In this document: positions 26,044 through 34,820 of the stretch, one piece after another
How positions within the stretch are numbered: position 1 is the stretch's first letter
Layout of the letters: the number at the start of each line of letters is the position of its first letter
Source: Deltaproteobacteria bacterium
Lineage (GTDB): Bacteria; Desulfobacterota; Binatia; Binatales; Binataceae
NCBI GenBank assembly: GCA_003135135.1
Contig: PLDK01000049.1
Location: 62,001-126,000, forward strand
Length of the DNA: 64,000 nt
Direction: 5' to 3'
Notes under the pieces: model-generated
Told to the model about the DNA's origin: nothing
What the model saw: only the letters and a program-made list of their open reading frames with translations
Databases searched by the model: none
Position numbers and translations under genes: made by a program

Positions 26044-26108
26044 TCCATATGGGAGATATGTCAAAAGCAATGATGTTCCAATTGGGACATTGTGTCAATA
26101 TGGGTAAT
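26044..26108. promoter_or_regulatory. Candidate toxin-antitoxin operator repeats
   Basis: TCCATATGGGAGAT (26044-26057) and TCAATATGGGTAAT (26095-26108) match at 11 of 14 positions. The first overlaps an inverted repeat CATAT-GGGAG-ATATG (26046-26060), and GACATTGTGTC lies between the copies. All are within about 105 bases upstream of the antitoxin start at 26004. Confidence 0.45.
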
Positions 26109-26176
26109 TCCCCTTTACCACTCCCCTGCCCGCATCAGATTTATACGGCTTCCGCGCGCTTGTTTTAGCGGGCGGG

Positions 26177-26205
26177 GTTACATCTTTGGCGCGGTAGGAT
26201 ATAAA
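26177..26205 (+). promoter_or_regulatory. Candidate promoter for the CoA-transferase pair
   Basis: GTTACA (26177-26182) and TATAAA (26200-26205) are separated by 17 bases, about 80 bases before the first CoA-transferase. The -10 matches at 5 of 6 positions and the -35 at 4 of 6. Confidence 0.45.
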
Positions 26206-26287
26206 CTTCCAAGATTCAGGCGCGGGCGGACCTGCTAAACGGGATTATCCGGCCGCGGCGGCGGGGCAAGCGAGGTTTAATTCACCG

Positions 26288-27547
26288 ATGCCATCAGAGT
26301 TGCTCAAAGGATTGCGGCTGCTCGATTTGACCGACGAGAAGGGCGCGTTGTGCGGCAAGATGTTCGCCGATCTCGGCGCCGAAGTCATCAAGGTCGAGCC
26401 GCCCGATGGATGCTCGACGCGGCGCATCCCGCCCTATCTCGAAGATATCGCCGACGCCGACCACTGCCTCTATTCGATCGCCTATCACGCGGGAAAAAAA
26501 TCCGTGACCGCCAACCTCGCCACCGACGACGGGCGCGCACTCGTCGCCGATCTCGCGGCGCAATCCGACTTCCTCGTCGAGTCGCACCCGCTCGGCTATC
26601 TCGACTCGATCGGTCTCGGCTACGACGCGCTCGCCAGGAAAAATCCACGCCTCATCTACGCGTCGATCACGCCGTTCGGCGATAGCGGTCCCGGCAAGGA
26701 CTACAATTGGGCCGACATCATTTCGTGGGCGGCCGGCGGCCAGATGTACCTGATGGGCGAGGAGGGAAAGCCTCCCCTCCAGATGAGTCTGCCGCAAGCC
26801 GGATTGCACGCCGGCGGCGAGGCGGCGGTTGCCATGATGATCGCGCACTACCCGCGCCAAATCGACGGGCTCGGCCAGCGAATCGTCGTCAACATGCAGG
26901 CCTGCATCGTGTGGACGCTGATGAACGAGCAGGCGATGCCGTTCCTGCACGGCAGCCATCTGACGCGCACCGGAGTTTTTTTCGGCTCGGCCGACGCACG
27001 GCGCAAGATGGTGTACGAGTGCAAGGACGGGCACATCTCGACCCTGATCGCCGGCGGGACGACGTTCGGCAAGTCGACCATCGCGCTGATCGAGTGGATG
27101 CGGGAGAACGGATTCGGCTCCGACTGGATGCGGACCAAGGATTGGTTTTCGTGGATACCCGGCATCTTCATGGCGATGACCGAGCAGGACCACAAGGAGA
27201 CCGACGAACTCGAAGACACGGTCCAGCGCTTCATGCTCACGATGACCAAGCAGGAAATCTACGCGCAGGCGCTCAAGCGCCGCATCTTTCTGGCGCCGGT
27301 GGCGACCGTCGCCGACATCGCATCCGACGAGCAGCTCAAAGCGCGCGACTTCTGGACTGCGGTGCCGCACGACACCATCGGCCGCACGCTCACATTTCCC
27401 GGACCATTTGCGAAAATGACCGCGACCCCGATCGGATCGACCACGCGCGCGCCGCGAATCGGCGAGCACAGCGACGAGATTTACCGCGGGCTGCTCGCCC
27501 TCACGCCCGAGCGCTTGAACAAGCTCCGAGCCGGCGGCTCGATTTAA
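26288..27547 (+). CDS. Class III CoA-transferase (CaiB/BaiF family), subunit without catalytic Asp
   Basis: A 419-residue family III CoA-transferase with the typical N terminus LKGLRLLDLTDEKGALCGKMFADLGAEVIKVEPP, SITPFGDSGPGKDY, and a C-terminal half containing EQLKARDFWTAVPH. The catalytic Asp that normally precedes the l-x-AG element is replaced: the region reads SLPQAGLHAGGEAAV, with Gly172 at that place. It is followed 16 bases later by a second family member that keeps the Asp, suggesting a heteromeric enzyme. Substrates are unknown; aromatic or dicarboxylic acids are typical for such pairs. Confidence 0.88.
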   Translation: MPSELLKGLRLLDLTDEKGALCGKMFADLGAEVIKVEPPDGCSTRRIPPYLEDIADADHCLYSIAYHAGKKSVTANLATDDGRALVADLAAQSDFLVESHPLGYLDSIGLGYDALARKNPRLIYASITPFGDSGPGKDYNWADIISWAAGGQMYLMGEEGKPPLQMSLPQAGLHAGGEAAVAMMIAHYPRQIDGLGQRIVVNMQACIVWTLMNEQAMPFLHGSHLTRTGVFFGSADARRKMVYECKDGHISTLIAGGTTFGKSTIALIEWMRENGFGSDWMRTKDWFSWIPGIFMAMTEQDHKETDELEDTVQRFMLTMTKQEIYAQALKRRIFLAPVATVADIASDEQLKARDFWTAVPHDTIGRTLTFPGPFAKMTATPIGSTTRAPRIGEHSDEIYRGLLALTPERLNKLRAGGSI

Positions 27548-27563
27548 CCAGGAGAAATTCGAG

Positions 27564-28781
27564 ATGAGCCGTTTCGCATTGGAAGGAGTTCACGTCCTCG
27601 ACTTCGCCTGGGTCGGCGTCGGCCCGATCACGACCAAGTATTTCGCCGACAACGGCGCCGACGTAATTCGCATCGAGTCCGCCGCGCGCCCCGACGTCCT
27701 GCGAATCGGTCCGCCGTGGAAAGACGCGATGCCCGGGATCAACCGCAGTCAGTTTTTCGCCAGCTTCAACACCTCGAAAAAGGGAATCACGCTCGACTTG
27801 AGCAAGCCCAAAGCGCGCGAACTCGCCAAACGCATGGTGCCGTGGGCCGACCTCATCGTCGAGAGTTTCACGCCCAAGGCGATGCGCAACTGGGGACTCG
27901 ATTACGAAAATCTGCGCGAGCTGCGCCCCGACCTGATCATGCTCTCGACCTGCATGCAGGGGCAGACCGGCCCCAACGCGCTCTATCCCGGCTTCGGCCA
28001 ACTGATGGCCGCGCTGTCGGGCTTCTACTACATCTCCGGCTACGGGCCCGGCTCATGCACGCCGCCGTACGGCGCCTACACGGATTTCATCGCGCCGCGC
28101 TTTTCCACCTGCGCGCTGCTCGCCGCGCTCGACTATCGCCGCCGCACCGGCCAGGGCCAGTATATCGACATGTCGCAGTATGAGGCCGCGATGCAGAATC
28201 TCGCGCCCGCGTTGATCGATTACTTCGCCAGCGGACGGGTGCTTGGTCCGCGTGGCAACGCGTCGCCGCGTTACGCTCCGCACGGCGCCTACCGATGCGC
28301 CGACGAGGACGGCAACGAGCGATGGATCGCGATCGCGGTGGCCGGCGACGAACAATGGCGTGCGATGCTCACCGCGCTCGCCGCCGATTCCACCGACCGG
28401 CGCTTTGCGACGGCGGATGGACGCATGGAGAACGCCGGCGCAATCGATGAGTTCGTCGGCTCGCTCACCCGCCTCCACAACGCGCAGGAACTCACCGCGA
28501 AGTTGCAGGCCGCCGGAGTTGCCGCCTATCCGGTCGAGAACTGCGTCGATATCCACCAGGACGACAACCTCGAGGCGTTCGGCTTCTGGCATTGGCTCGA
28601 GCACAAGGAAATGGGCCCGTCGCCCTACGAGGGACTCGAGCATCGCATGAGCCGCACCCCGGGCACGCTTCGTTCGGCCGCGCCGATTCTCGGCCAGGAC
28701 AACGACGAAGTCTTTCGCGAGATGCTCTCGCTCAGCGCCGATGAGATCGAGCAGCTAAAAAAAGAAAACGTGATATTCTGA
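27564..28781 (+). CDS. Class III CoA-transferase (CaiB/BaiF family), catalytic subunit
   Basis: A 405-residue protein of the same family as its neighbour: LEGVHVLDFAWVGVGPITTKYFADNGADVIRIES at the N terminus, NTSKKGITLDLSKPKARE, and DYRRRTGQGQYIDMSQYEA. Asp174 in GAYTDFIAPRF is at the place of the catalytic Asp that forms the aspartyl-CoA intermediate in this class. AGGAG precedes the ATG. The tandem arrangement with an Asp-less partner recalls the BbsEF benzylsuccinate CoA-transferase pair. The function of this pair is not determinable here. Confidence 0.9.
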   Translation: MSRFALEGVHVLDFAWVGVGPITTKYFADNGADVIRIESAARPDVLRIGPPWKDAMPGINRSQFFASFNTSKKGITLDLSKPKARELAKRMVPWADLIVESFTPKAMRNWGLDYENLRELRPDLIMLSTCMQGQTGPNALYPGFGQLMAALSGFYYISGYGPGSCTPPYGAYTDFIAPRFSTCALLAALDYRRRTGQGQYIDMSQYEAAMQNLAPALIDYFASGRVLGPRGNASPRYAPHGAYRCADEDGNERWIAIAVAGDEQWRAMLTALAADSTDRRFATADGRMENAGAIDEFVGSLTRLHNAQELTAKLQAAGVAAYPVENCVDIHQDDNLEAFGFWHWLEHKEMGPSPYEGLEHRMSRTPGTLRSAAPILGQDNDEVFREMLSLSADEIEQLKKENVIF

Positions 28782-28800
28782 GTTCCTTCCGCGACCCCTC

Positions 28801-30051
28801 GTGCGATACGAACTCAAAATTGCGCTCCGTTATCTGCGCGCCCGCCGCAAAGACGCCTTCATCTCGGTCACGACCATCTTTACCGCCGTCGGTGTGATGA
28901 TCGGCGTCGCCGCGCTCACCGTGACGCTCTCCGTGATGGGCGGCTTCGAGCAGAGCCTCAAAGAACGCGTGCTCAGCCTCAGCCCGCAGGTCCAGATACT
29001 CAATTCGCAAGGATCGATCGACAACTACGCTGACATCGAGAAAAAGGTCGCCAGCGTGCCCGGCGTCAACGGCTCCGACGCCTACATCGTGGGGCAGGCG
29101 ATGCTGAGTTCGGGACGCGGAATCGGCGGCGTCATCGTGCGCGGCGTCGAGCCGGCCAATCCCGTCGTGCGCGCGCAATGGGGCCGCTATATGACCGCCG
29201 GCGGTCTCGACGATCTCTCGCGAAGCTACGCGATCCCCGGGATCGCCGCGCAACCCGCGGTTACCGCAGGCGGCCTCGCCATCGGAGTCAGCCTTGCGAA
29301 AAAACTCAAAGCCAAACCCGGCGACGCGGTTCGGATGGTCGCGCCGATTATTTCGCCCGATGGATCGCTCTCAACCAAGAGCGGCCAATTCGTGGTCGGC
29401 GCAATCTTCGACTCCGGCATGAACTTCATCGATAGCAACATGGTCTTCATGGATCTCGCGCACGCCCAGGATTTCTTCGGCCGCACCGGACGAGTCGACG
29501 GCATCGATATCCATCTGACCAATCTCGACCAGACCGACGCGGTGACCGACGCGATGCGCAAGCTGTTCGCGAGTCCATACCAGGTGCGCAACTGGATCGA
29601 GTTCAACGAAAATGCCGCCGCCGGCTTCGAACTCCTCAAGCGCGTCTACGCACTCGTGCTCGTGATGCTCATCGGGGTCGCCGCGTTCAACCTGGTCGCG
29701 ACGCTGATTATGGTCGTGATGGAGAAGCGCAAGGACATCGCCGTGCTGATCGCGATGGGTGCGACGCGCCGCGACGTGCGCCTGATCTTCGTGATGAAGG
29801 GACTGATCGTCGGCGCGGCTGGAACCGCGGCCGGATTGATCCTCGGCGCCGCCGGATGCTTCGCGCTGGCGCGTTACCAGTTCATTCACATCCCGCGTGA
29901 AATTTACGGCATCTCCACGCTGCCGATCGCCGTCGATCCGTGGAACTTCGCCGCCGTCGCGCTTGCCTCGATGCTGCTCTGCTTGCTCGCGACCGTCTAT
30001 CCGGCCCGCCAAGCGTCGCGAGAGATGCCTGTCGAAATCTTCCGCTCCTAG
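28801..30051 (+). CDS. Lipoprotein-releasing ABC transporter permease (LolC/LolE type)
   Basis: A 416-residue FtsX/MacB-like permease. The N-terminal YELKIALRYLRARRKDAFISVTTIFTAVGVMIGVAALTV is diagnostic of LolC/E, followed by a large periplasmic domain (about residues 45-265) and three C-terminal membrane segments with ATLIMVVMEKRKDIAVLIAMGAT. It extracts outer-membrane lipoproteins from the inner membrane together with the ATPase LolD, which is not adjacent. The start is GTG 28801. A single LolC/E-like (LolF) homodimer is possible. Confidence 0.92.
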   Translation: MRYELKIALRYLRARRKDAFISVTTIFTAVGVMIGVAALTVTLSVMGGFEQSLKERVLSLSPQVQILNSQGSIDNYADIEKKVASVPGVNGSDAYIVGQAMLSSGRGIGGVIVRGVEPANPVVRAQWGRYMTAGGLDDLSRSYAIPGIAAQPAVTAGGLAIGVSLAKKLKAKPGDAVRMVAPIISPDGSLSTKSGQFVVGAIFDSGMNFIDSNMVFMDLAHAQDFFGRTGRVDGIDIHLTNLDQTDAVTDAMRKLFASPYQVRNWIEFNENAAAGFELLKRVYALVLVMLIGVAAFNLVATLIMVVMEKRKDIAVLIAMGATRRDVRLIFVMKGLIVGAAGTAAGLILGAAGCFALARYQFIHIPREIYGISTLPIAVDPWNFAAVALASMLLCLLATVYPARQASREMPVEIFRS

Positions 30052-30108
30052 CCCCGCCGCACGCCCTACCCCACACATCCGCGGACAGCTGAAAAAGTGA
30101 AAAACTGA

Positions 30109-30396
30109 CTACTGATTATTTGGGGTGTGATTCGTATTCGTGGGGGCCTTGCCGGCGAGCTTCGGTTTGCGAACCACCAAAGTCTCGTGACCGCGAACCT
30201 TGATCGTGCGCGCCGGCTCTGACTGAAAGCTCTGACTCAGTCCGTCAGAATGCCGTGGCTGCGACGAGGTGCGCTTGCGCCGCCAGTTGCTGAGCTCCTC
30301 CGACAGCTTTGAGGCCAGCGAGTCGTTGTCCTGGCCGCTCTCGGTCGATTCTCCGCTTGCCTTGTTGAGGTCGCCCTCAAACTCCGCGGAACTCAT
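30109..30396 (-). CDS. Small hydrophilic hypothetical protein
   Basis: A 95-residue low-complexity protein rich in Ser, Glu, Asn and Lys: an acidic N-terminal half (FEGDLNKASGESTESGQDND), a short basic stretch NWRRKRTSSQPRHSD, then RTIKVRGHETLVVRKPKLAG and an Asn/Thr-rich tail. It looks largely disordered. No domain is recognised and the ribosome site is weak (AGAGAG upstream). It may be a real small gene or a chance frame. Confidence 0.4.
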   Translation of the reverse strand: MSSAEFEGDLNKASGESTESGQDNDSLASKLSEELSNWRRKRTSSQPRHSDGLSQSFQSEPARTIKVRGHETLVVRKPKLAGKAPTNTNHTPNNQ

Positions 30397-30695
30397 TTGC
30401 GTTCTCTCTTCTTGTGACGTGGATTTGTCCTCCTTGCTGGGAGCGTTTAAGAAACAGAATTTTAGTTTCCGAAATTGATGTGCTGACAGTAATCGGCGCT
30501 CGCACTCGCGGCAGCCTGGGATCGTTTATCAGTGGATAAGATTGTGTCTCGACTGCGGACCGAATCTGAGTTTTATCGGCGCGTTTCGGCTTGGGATGAT
30601 TTTGTGCGGGATGCTTTGCAGGCGGATTTTCCGCCGGCCGGGCCTGCTTTCGGCTCCGGCCGGCGTACAAGTTATTGGTATCTTAGATTCACGGT
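30397..30695. other. Gap of about 300 bases without recognised features
   Basis: No gene, RNA or clear repeat is seen between the small hypothetical gene and the SCP2 gene. The sequence is less GC-rich than its surroundings, with runs such as GTTTAAGAAACAGAATTTTAG, suggesting ordinary intergenic or decayed DNA. Confidence 0.5.
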
Positions 30696-31028
30696 TTAGG
30701 CAAACAAGCTCTGCATGCGCAGCGCGAGACCCATGTCGCCTGCGATTCGCAGCTTGCCGCTCATGAATGCGACCTGCCCGTTGAGCTTGCCGGTCGTCAT
30801 GTCGACGTAGTCCTGCGCCGTCATCGAAATCGTGATGCTCGGCGTAGCGGCCGGTCCGTCTTTGACCGTGCAGGTTCCGTCGTTGATGACCACGTGCCAC
30901 TTGCCGCCGTTATCGCCCGAGAGGTCGAACTGGTACGTTGCATTCAATCCCTTCGCCGCGTCTTTGTTGAAGCGACCGGGCATCGCTGCAAAGACCTCTT
31001 TTGGTGTCGTCGGTACTGCTTCAGCCAT
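30696..31028 (-). CDS. SCP2 sterol-binding domain protein
   Basis: A 110-residue stand-alone SCP2 domain: a first helix (PKEVFAAMPGRFNKDAAKGL), a strand pair YQFDLSGDNGGKWHVVINDG, the DGPAATPSITISMTAQDYVDMTTGKLNGQVAFMSGKLRIAGDM segment and a hydrophobic C terminus. These proteins bind lipids, fatty acyl-CoAs or other hydrophobic ligands in the cytoplasm. It is full length for a single-domain member. The function in this organism is unknown; the neighbouring genes give no clear hint. Confidence 0.92.
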   Translation of the reverse strand: MAEAVPTTPKEVFAAMPGRFNKDAAKGLNATYQFDLSGDNGGKWHVVINDGTCTVKDGPAATPSITISMTAQDYVDMTTGKLNGQVAFMSGKLRIAGDMGLALRMQSLFA

Positions 31029-31163
31029 GGAAATAGATTCCTCCTGATGGGCGCGTCCTATGCTGCGCTCTTTCCGCCATATAAGCGCTCACCTCGGACC
31101 CTGTCAATAGTATCACGCCCCGCAGGATTGATCACACCCGGCGGCATCGTCAAAGGCCGCAGG

Positions 31164-32678
31164 TCAGAATCCGAACATGTTTCCGGGCACGACCGTGATG
31201 ATATTGCCGCGCACGTGCACCCCTGGCGACGCGTTCTCGGTGATCGTCACTGCCTGATGCTTTTGCGCATCGCTCTTCACCGTGCCGCCGAGATACGCGT
31301 CGTGGCCGATCACCTTCACCGTCACGTTGTTCAACCCCGCGGCATAAATCTGCGACGCGATCGCAGCCTGGCGCGCTGCCCAATCGGCCGTGTCCGTGCT
31401 CAGCGAATCGATCACGTTGCCGACTCCCGGTACCTGGCGCACGATTTTTTCCGTGTACAACTTGGCGTCGACGTCGAACACCTTGCCGAAAATCGTCACC
31501 GTGCTGCCGCTGGTGTAACAGTCCACGCGCCGCGTCCTCGGATTCGATCCCAGCACCTGCTTGACGCGCTGCTGCAAGGTCAGCGGCGGCGGCTTGGGCG
31601 CGCTCGCCACGTGATGACGCTTGCGCGGCGCGGGCGCCGGTGTCGGCGCAGGCTCGGCCACCATCGGCGGCGACTCGACTGACGCCGGCGAGGGAGCGCT
31701 CGCCGCTTCCGACGCGGCCGGCGACGGCGGCGCGCTGGCGTATTCCGGCGCCTCGGTCGGGCTCAGTCCCGCCACCTTCGAGCTCAGTTGCGACTCGAGC
31801 GCGTCCTTGGTCGTGGAATCGTTGGTGAAAATTATCGGATAATCGATCTCGACCGGGCCGCCGCTGAACGGCGCAAAATTCCACGTCGAAACGTCCTTCA
31901 CTACTTCCGCGTCGAACGCCGGATTCGCATTGGTCGAGGTCCGCACCGACGCCTCGTCCACGCTGCCGTTGGGCAGCACCCTGACTCGCACCACCATCCC
32001 ATCTCGCAGCGTGCTGTCACCGGCGAGCGCATGCGAATAGCTGTCCAGCAATCCGTCCTTGTGATCTTCGAAAAATTTCCGCGCCGTTTCCTGATTGCGC
32101 TCGGGCGCCGCCGCCGATTCCCCCGTCACCTGCACCCCCATCGCCTTCGACAACGCCACCAACGGCCCGCTCGGCGCCGCCGCTGTCACCGACGCGACTG
32201 CCGCCGGAGACGCGTTCGCCACCGGCTGCTCCGCGGGCTTGGTGCTGAGATGAACCGCGAGCCACGCGCCGCCTCCCAGCGCGACTATCGCCGCGATCAA
32301 GTACCAAACCACGCCGAACCGCCCGCGGCCTTCTGCTTCGCTGTCGCTGTCCGGCATCCGGCCCGTGATCCGCATCGATGGCGACGCATCGCGCCGCACC
32401 GTCGCCCCGCTCCGCGGCAGCGCCGAGGACGGCTGCCGTGCGTACGGCGTCGCCGACTCCACCCCGAGCCGCGCGCCGCAGAAGTTGCACATAAGTTCCC
32501 CCGGCTGCGCCTTGCCGCCGCATACCGGGCATTCGATTTGCTCGCCGGCGGCGATCGCACCGGTGGCGGCCGCGCCTTCGGCAAAGGCGGGTCCCGCCTG
32601 CACCAGCGCGGTTCCGTCAGCTTCGCAAAACGTTTCCGAGTCGGGAAAGGGTTTTTCGCAGCGCGGGCACCTTTTCAT
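31164..32678 (-). CDS. Zinc-ribbon/transmembrane/TonB-like/BON multidomain protein
   Basis: A 504-residue protein with an unusual order of parts. Residues 1-70 hold two zinc ribbons (C4-x2-C7 with C18; C50-x2-C53 with C64-x2-C67). A Ser/Arg-rich linker leads to one membrane segment at about 122-143 (VVWYLIAAIVALGGGAWLAV). Residues about 190-285 resemble a TonB/AgmX C-terminal domain (VRVRVLPNGSVDEASV ... WNFAPFSGGPVEIDYPI). A Pro/Ala-rich stretch (about 300-375) follows, then two BON-like repeats (QQRVKQVLG..., and DWAARQAAIASQ...). Zinc ribbons would be cytoplasmic and the rest periplasmic. Function unknown; sensing or envelope scaffolding is a guess. Confidence 0.8.
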   Translation of the reverse strand: MKRCPRCEKPFPDSETFCEADGTALVQAGPAFAEGAAATGAIAAGEQIECPVCGGKAQPGELMCNFCGARLGVESATPYARQPSSALPRSGATVRRDASPSMRITGRMPDSDSEAEGRGRFGVVWYLIAAIVALGGGAWLAVHLSTKPAEQPVANASPAAVASVTAAAPSGPLVALSKAMGVQVTGESAAAPERNQETARKFFEDHKDGLLDSYSHALAGDSTLRDGMVVRVRVLPNGSVDEASVRTSTNANPAFDAEVVKDVSTWNFAPFSGGPVEIDYPIIFTNDSTTKDALESQLSSKVAGLSPTEAPEYASAPPSPAASEAASAPSPASVESPPMVAEPAPTPAPAPRKRHHVASAPKPPPLTLQQRVKQVLGSNPRTRRVDCYTSGSTVTIFGKVFDVDAKLYTEKIVRQVPGVGNVIDSLSTDTADWAARQAAIASQIYAAGLNNVTVKVIGHDAYLGGTVKSDAQKHQAVTITENASPGVHVRGNIITVVPGNMFGF

Positions 32679-32781
32679 CTTGGTAAGCGCTCCTCCGGCG
32701 CAAGTTTCGATGATATCCGCGCGAATTGCGGCACGCCAACCGGATACGCAAAGCTCGCACCGTAATACTGTCCGCTCGCGA

Positions 32782-33031
32782 TCACTGCCTTGCGATTACC
32801 TCGGCGCCCAACTTTTCCATCGACGCGAGGTGCGCCCGCGTCGTGAAGCCTCGTCTCCGGCGGCGCGCCCATCCTGCCACTCAAGGAATACGGATACGGC
32901 GAGCGGTACGTTACGGGCAAAATAATATGCTCTGGGATCCAAAGCGATTCGAAACCGCTCTCCTCGGCTTTGCGAGCGACCGCCGCGATACTGTTGGGCG
33001 ACCTCTGATACAAAAATGTTCCGAATTTCAT
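32782..33031 (-). pseudogene. Remnant of a luciferase-like (LLM class, F420-type) oxidoreductase
   Basis: From ATG 33031 the frame reads MKFGTFLYQRSPNSIAAVAR, then KAEESGFESLWIPEHIILPV and SPYPYSLSGRMG, the clear N terminus of an LLM-class enzyme. After about 52 residues the match stops. In another frame the DNA then reads ASMEKLGAEVIARQ-stop (to 32782), which resembles a C-terminal helix of the same family. The middle of the barrel, some 200 residues or more, is missing. The gene has suffered an internal deletion and frameshift and cannot make a working enzyme. Confidence 0.7.
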
Positions 33032-33141
33032 CGCGTTCAACCCGCCTGGCGCACGGCCTTTTACAATCCTAGTCAGTTTCCGGCGTCACCGCGAAGACCG
33101 CCGGATGATCCTTCAGCTCCTCGACCGGCATCGCGCGCTCG

Positions 33142-33324
33142 GCAGGGGCCGCGCGCGACAACGGAGCGCGGCCTTGACGGTGGGTGCAGGGCTCAGCCCT
33201 GCCCATGGCGTAGTCGCGAAAAGATGCGCTGCGCAGATTTTCGCGTCTTCTTAATACCGAGTGCAGGGGCCGCGCGCGACAACGGAGCGCGGCCTTAACG
33301 GTGGGTGCAGGGGTCACCCCTGCA
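33142..33324 (+). repeat. Dispersed palindromic repeat, composite copy
   Basis: A unit starting GCAGGGGCCGCGCGCGACAA occurs at 33142 and again at 33263 (121 bases apart), each running through GAGCGCGGCCTT and into a GGGTGCAGGG palindrome. Between them, 33205-33262 is the segment shared with the leuC-leuD copy in the opposite orientation. The palindromes (GCAGGGCTCAGCCCTGC and GCAGGGGTCACCCCTGC) would form hairpins. No coding sequence is supported here. Confidence 0.8.
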
Positions 33325-33368
33325 ACCCATGGTGGGTTCCACATTGAATTAAGTGATTTGCCGCCCGA

Positions 33369-34597
33369 CTATTCGCGCGCCCTTTCCCACTTCTCCGCGA
33401 CCTCCGCCTGCGCCTGCGCGATCAACTTGAGCTTCGTCAACAAAATAATTCCGCACAGCAGCGAGAATGCCGCGCAGAACAACACCGCCGCCCGCGGACT
33501 GAAATTCTCCCCGATATAGCCGACCGCCAGGCTACCCAGCGGCGCGCTGCCGATGAACGACAGCGTGTAGATACTCATCACGCGCCCGCGCAGTTCGTCC
33601 GAGACGAACATCTGCAACAGCGTGTTGGTCGTCACCATGTGATTCATCAGGCCGACGCCGATGAACAATTGCGCGAGCAGAGACATCGCCATCCAACTCG
33701 ACACGCCGAACCCGGCGGTCGCAATCGCCATGCAAAAGATGCCGAACACCAGGTTCTGGCGCAGCGCTCTGGGAGCCGCCGGGCGCGAATTCATCACGAT
33801 CGCGCTAATCACCGCGCCCAGCCCCTGCGCCGCCATCAGAAAGCCGTAGCCATGCGCTCCGACGTGCAGCAGATCGCGCGCGAACAGCGGGATCAGCACC
33901 GAGTACTGCATCCCGATTCCCATGTTGATAGCCACCAGCACCAGCAGCCACAGGGTCGGGCGATGCCGCCAGACGTACACCAGCCCGAGCCGCACGTGGT
34001 GCATCATCGTAGCGCCGAATTTGCGGCGCTCGTGGCGCGGCAGTTCCATCTCGAACAGGCTCCAGATGACCGCGAGGTAGCTGACGCCGTTGAGCATGAA
34101 GCAGCCCGCAACTCCAATCACCGCGATCGAGAGACCCGCGATCGCCGGACCGATCATCCGCGCGCCGTTGAAGATCATCGAGTTCATCGCGATCGCATTG
34201 GCCAGGTCTTCGCGCCCCACCATCTCGACCACGAACGCCTGCCGCCCCGGCATGTCGAACGAGCTCACCAGCCCGTTGAGAGCAGCCAGCGCGATCACGT
34301 ATTCGACCTTCACCGCGCCGCCCCACGTAAGTCCTCCGAGCACGAACGCGCTCAGCATCAACAGCGTCTGCGCGCCGATTATCAGTCGGCGCCGATCGAC
34401 GTGATCGACCACCACGCCGGCGAACAACGCGACCAGCACGATCGGCATGTAACTCGCAAACGCCACGACGCCCAGAGCATCATCGATGAATTGGTGAGCT
34501 TGAGCACCAGCCACGCTTGCGCGACCGTTTGCATCCAGGTGCCGATCAGCGAGATTAGCTGTCCGACGAAAAACAGTCTGAAATTGCGATGCCGCAA
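33369..34597 (-). pseudogene. MFS exporter (MFS_3/enterobactin-exporter-like) interrupted by a frameshift
   Basis: The N-terminal part reads RHRNFRLFFVGQLISLIGTW followed by MQTVAQAWLVLKLTNSSMML from TTG 34597, then the frame is lost. The protein continues in another frame with GVVAFASYMPIVLVALFAGV, DHVDRRRLIIGAQ and about ten further membrane segments to 33369. The break lies near 34470 in ATGATGCTCTGGGC: removing one CT would restore M-M-L-G-V-V, the expected sequence. Upstream of 34597 the frame stays open without ATG or GTG, so the true start is unclear. A recent mutation or a sequence error would both explain it. Confidence 0.8.
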
Positions 34598-34820
34598 GGC
34601 GCGGAACGCGGTCAGTCGGGCGCCCCGGCGATTTTGCGCGGGTACCTCTGCGCCCGCCTCGTCAACCTCGGCGGCCTCTATCTCCGGCGGCGTATCGATT
34701 ACTTCGCTCTCCCAACTGATGGCTAAGATTACCCGGCCCTTACCTGTTCTAACAGGGTCCTTCGAGTACTCAGGATAAACTCCGCCCGCATCCCGCGGCG
34801 GTGCCGATTTGTTTTAACAT

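Noticed and set aside
33069-33344. A 91-codon minus-strand frame across the repeat element
   Set aside because: Most of it is made of repeat DNA. Only the last 20 or so residues (MPVEELKDHPAVFAVTPETD) look protein-like and may be a relic, so no gene is called.
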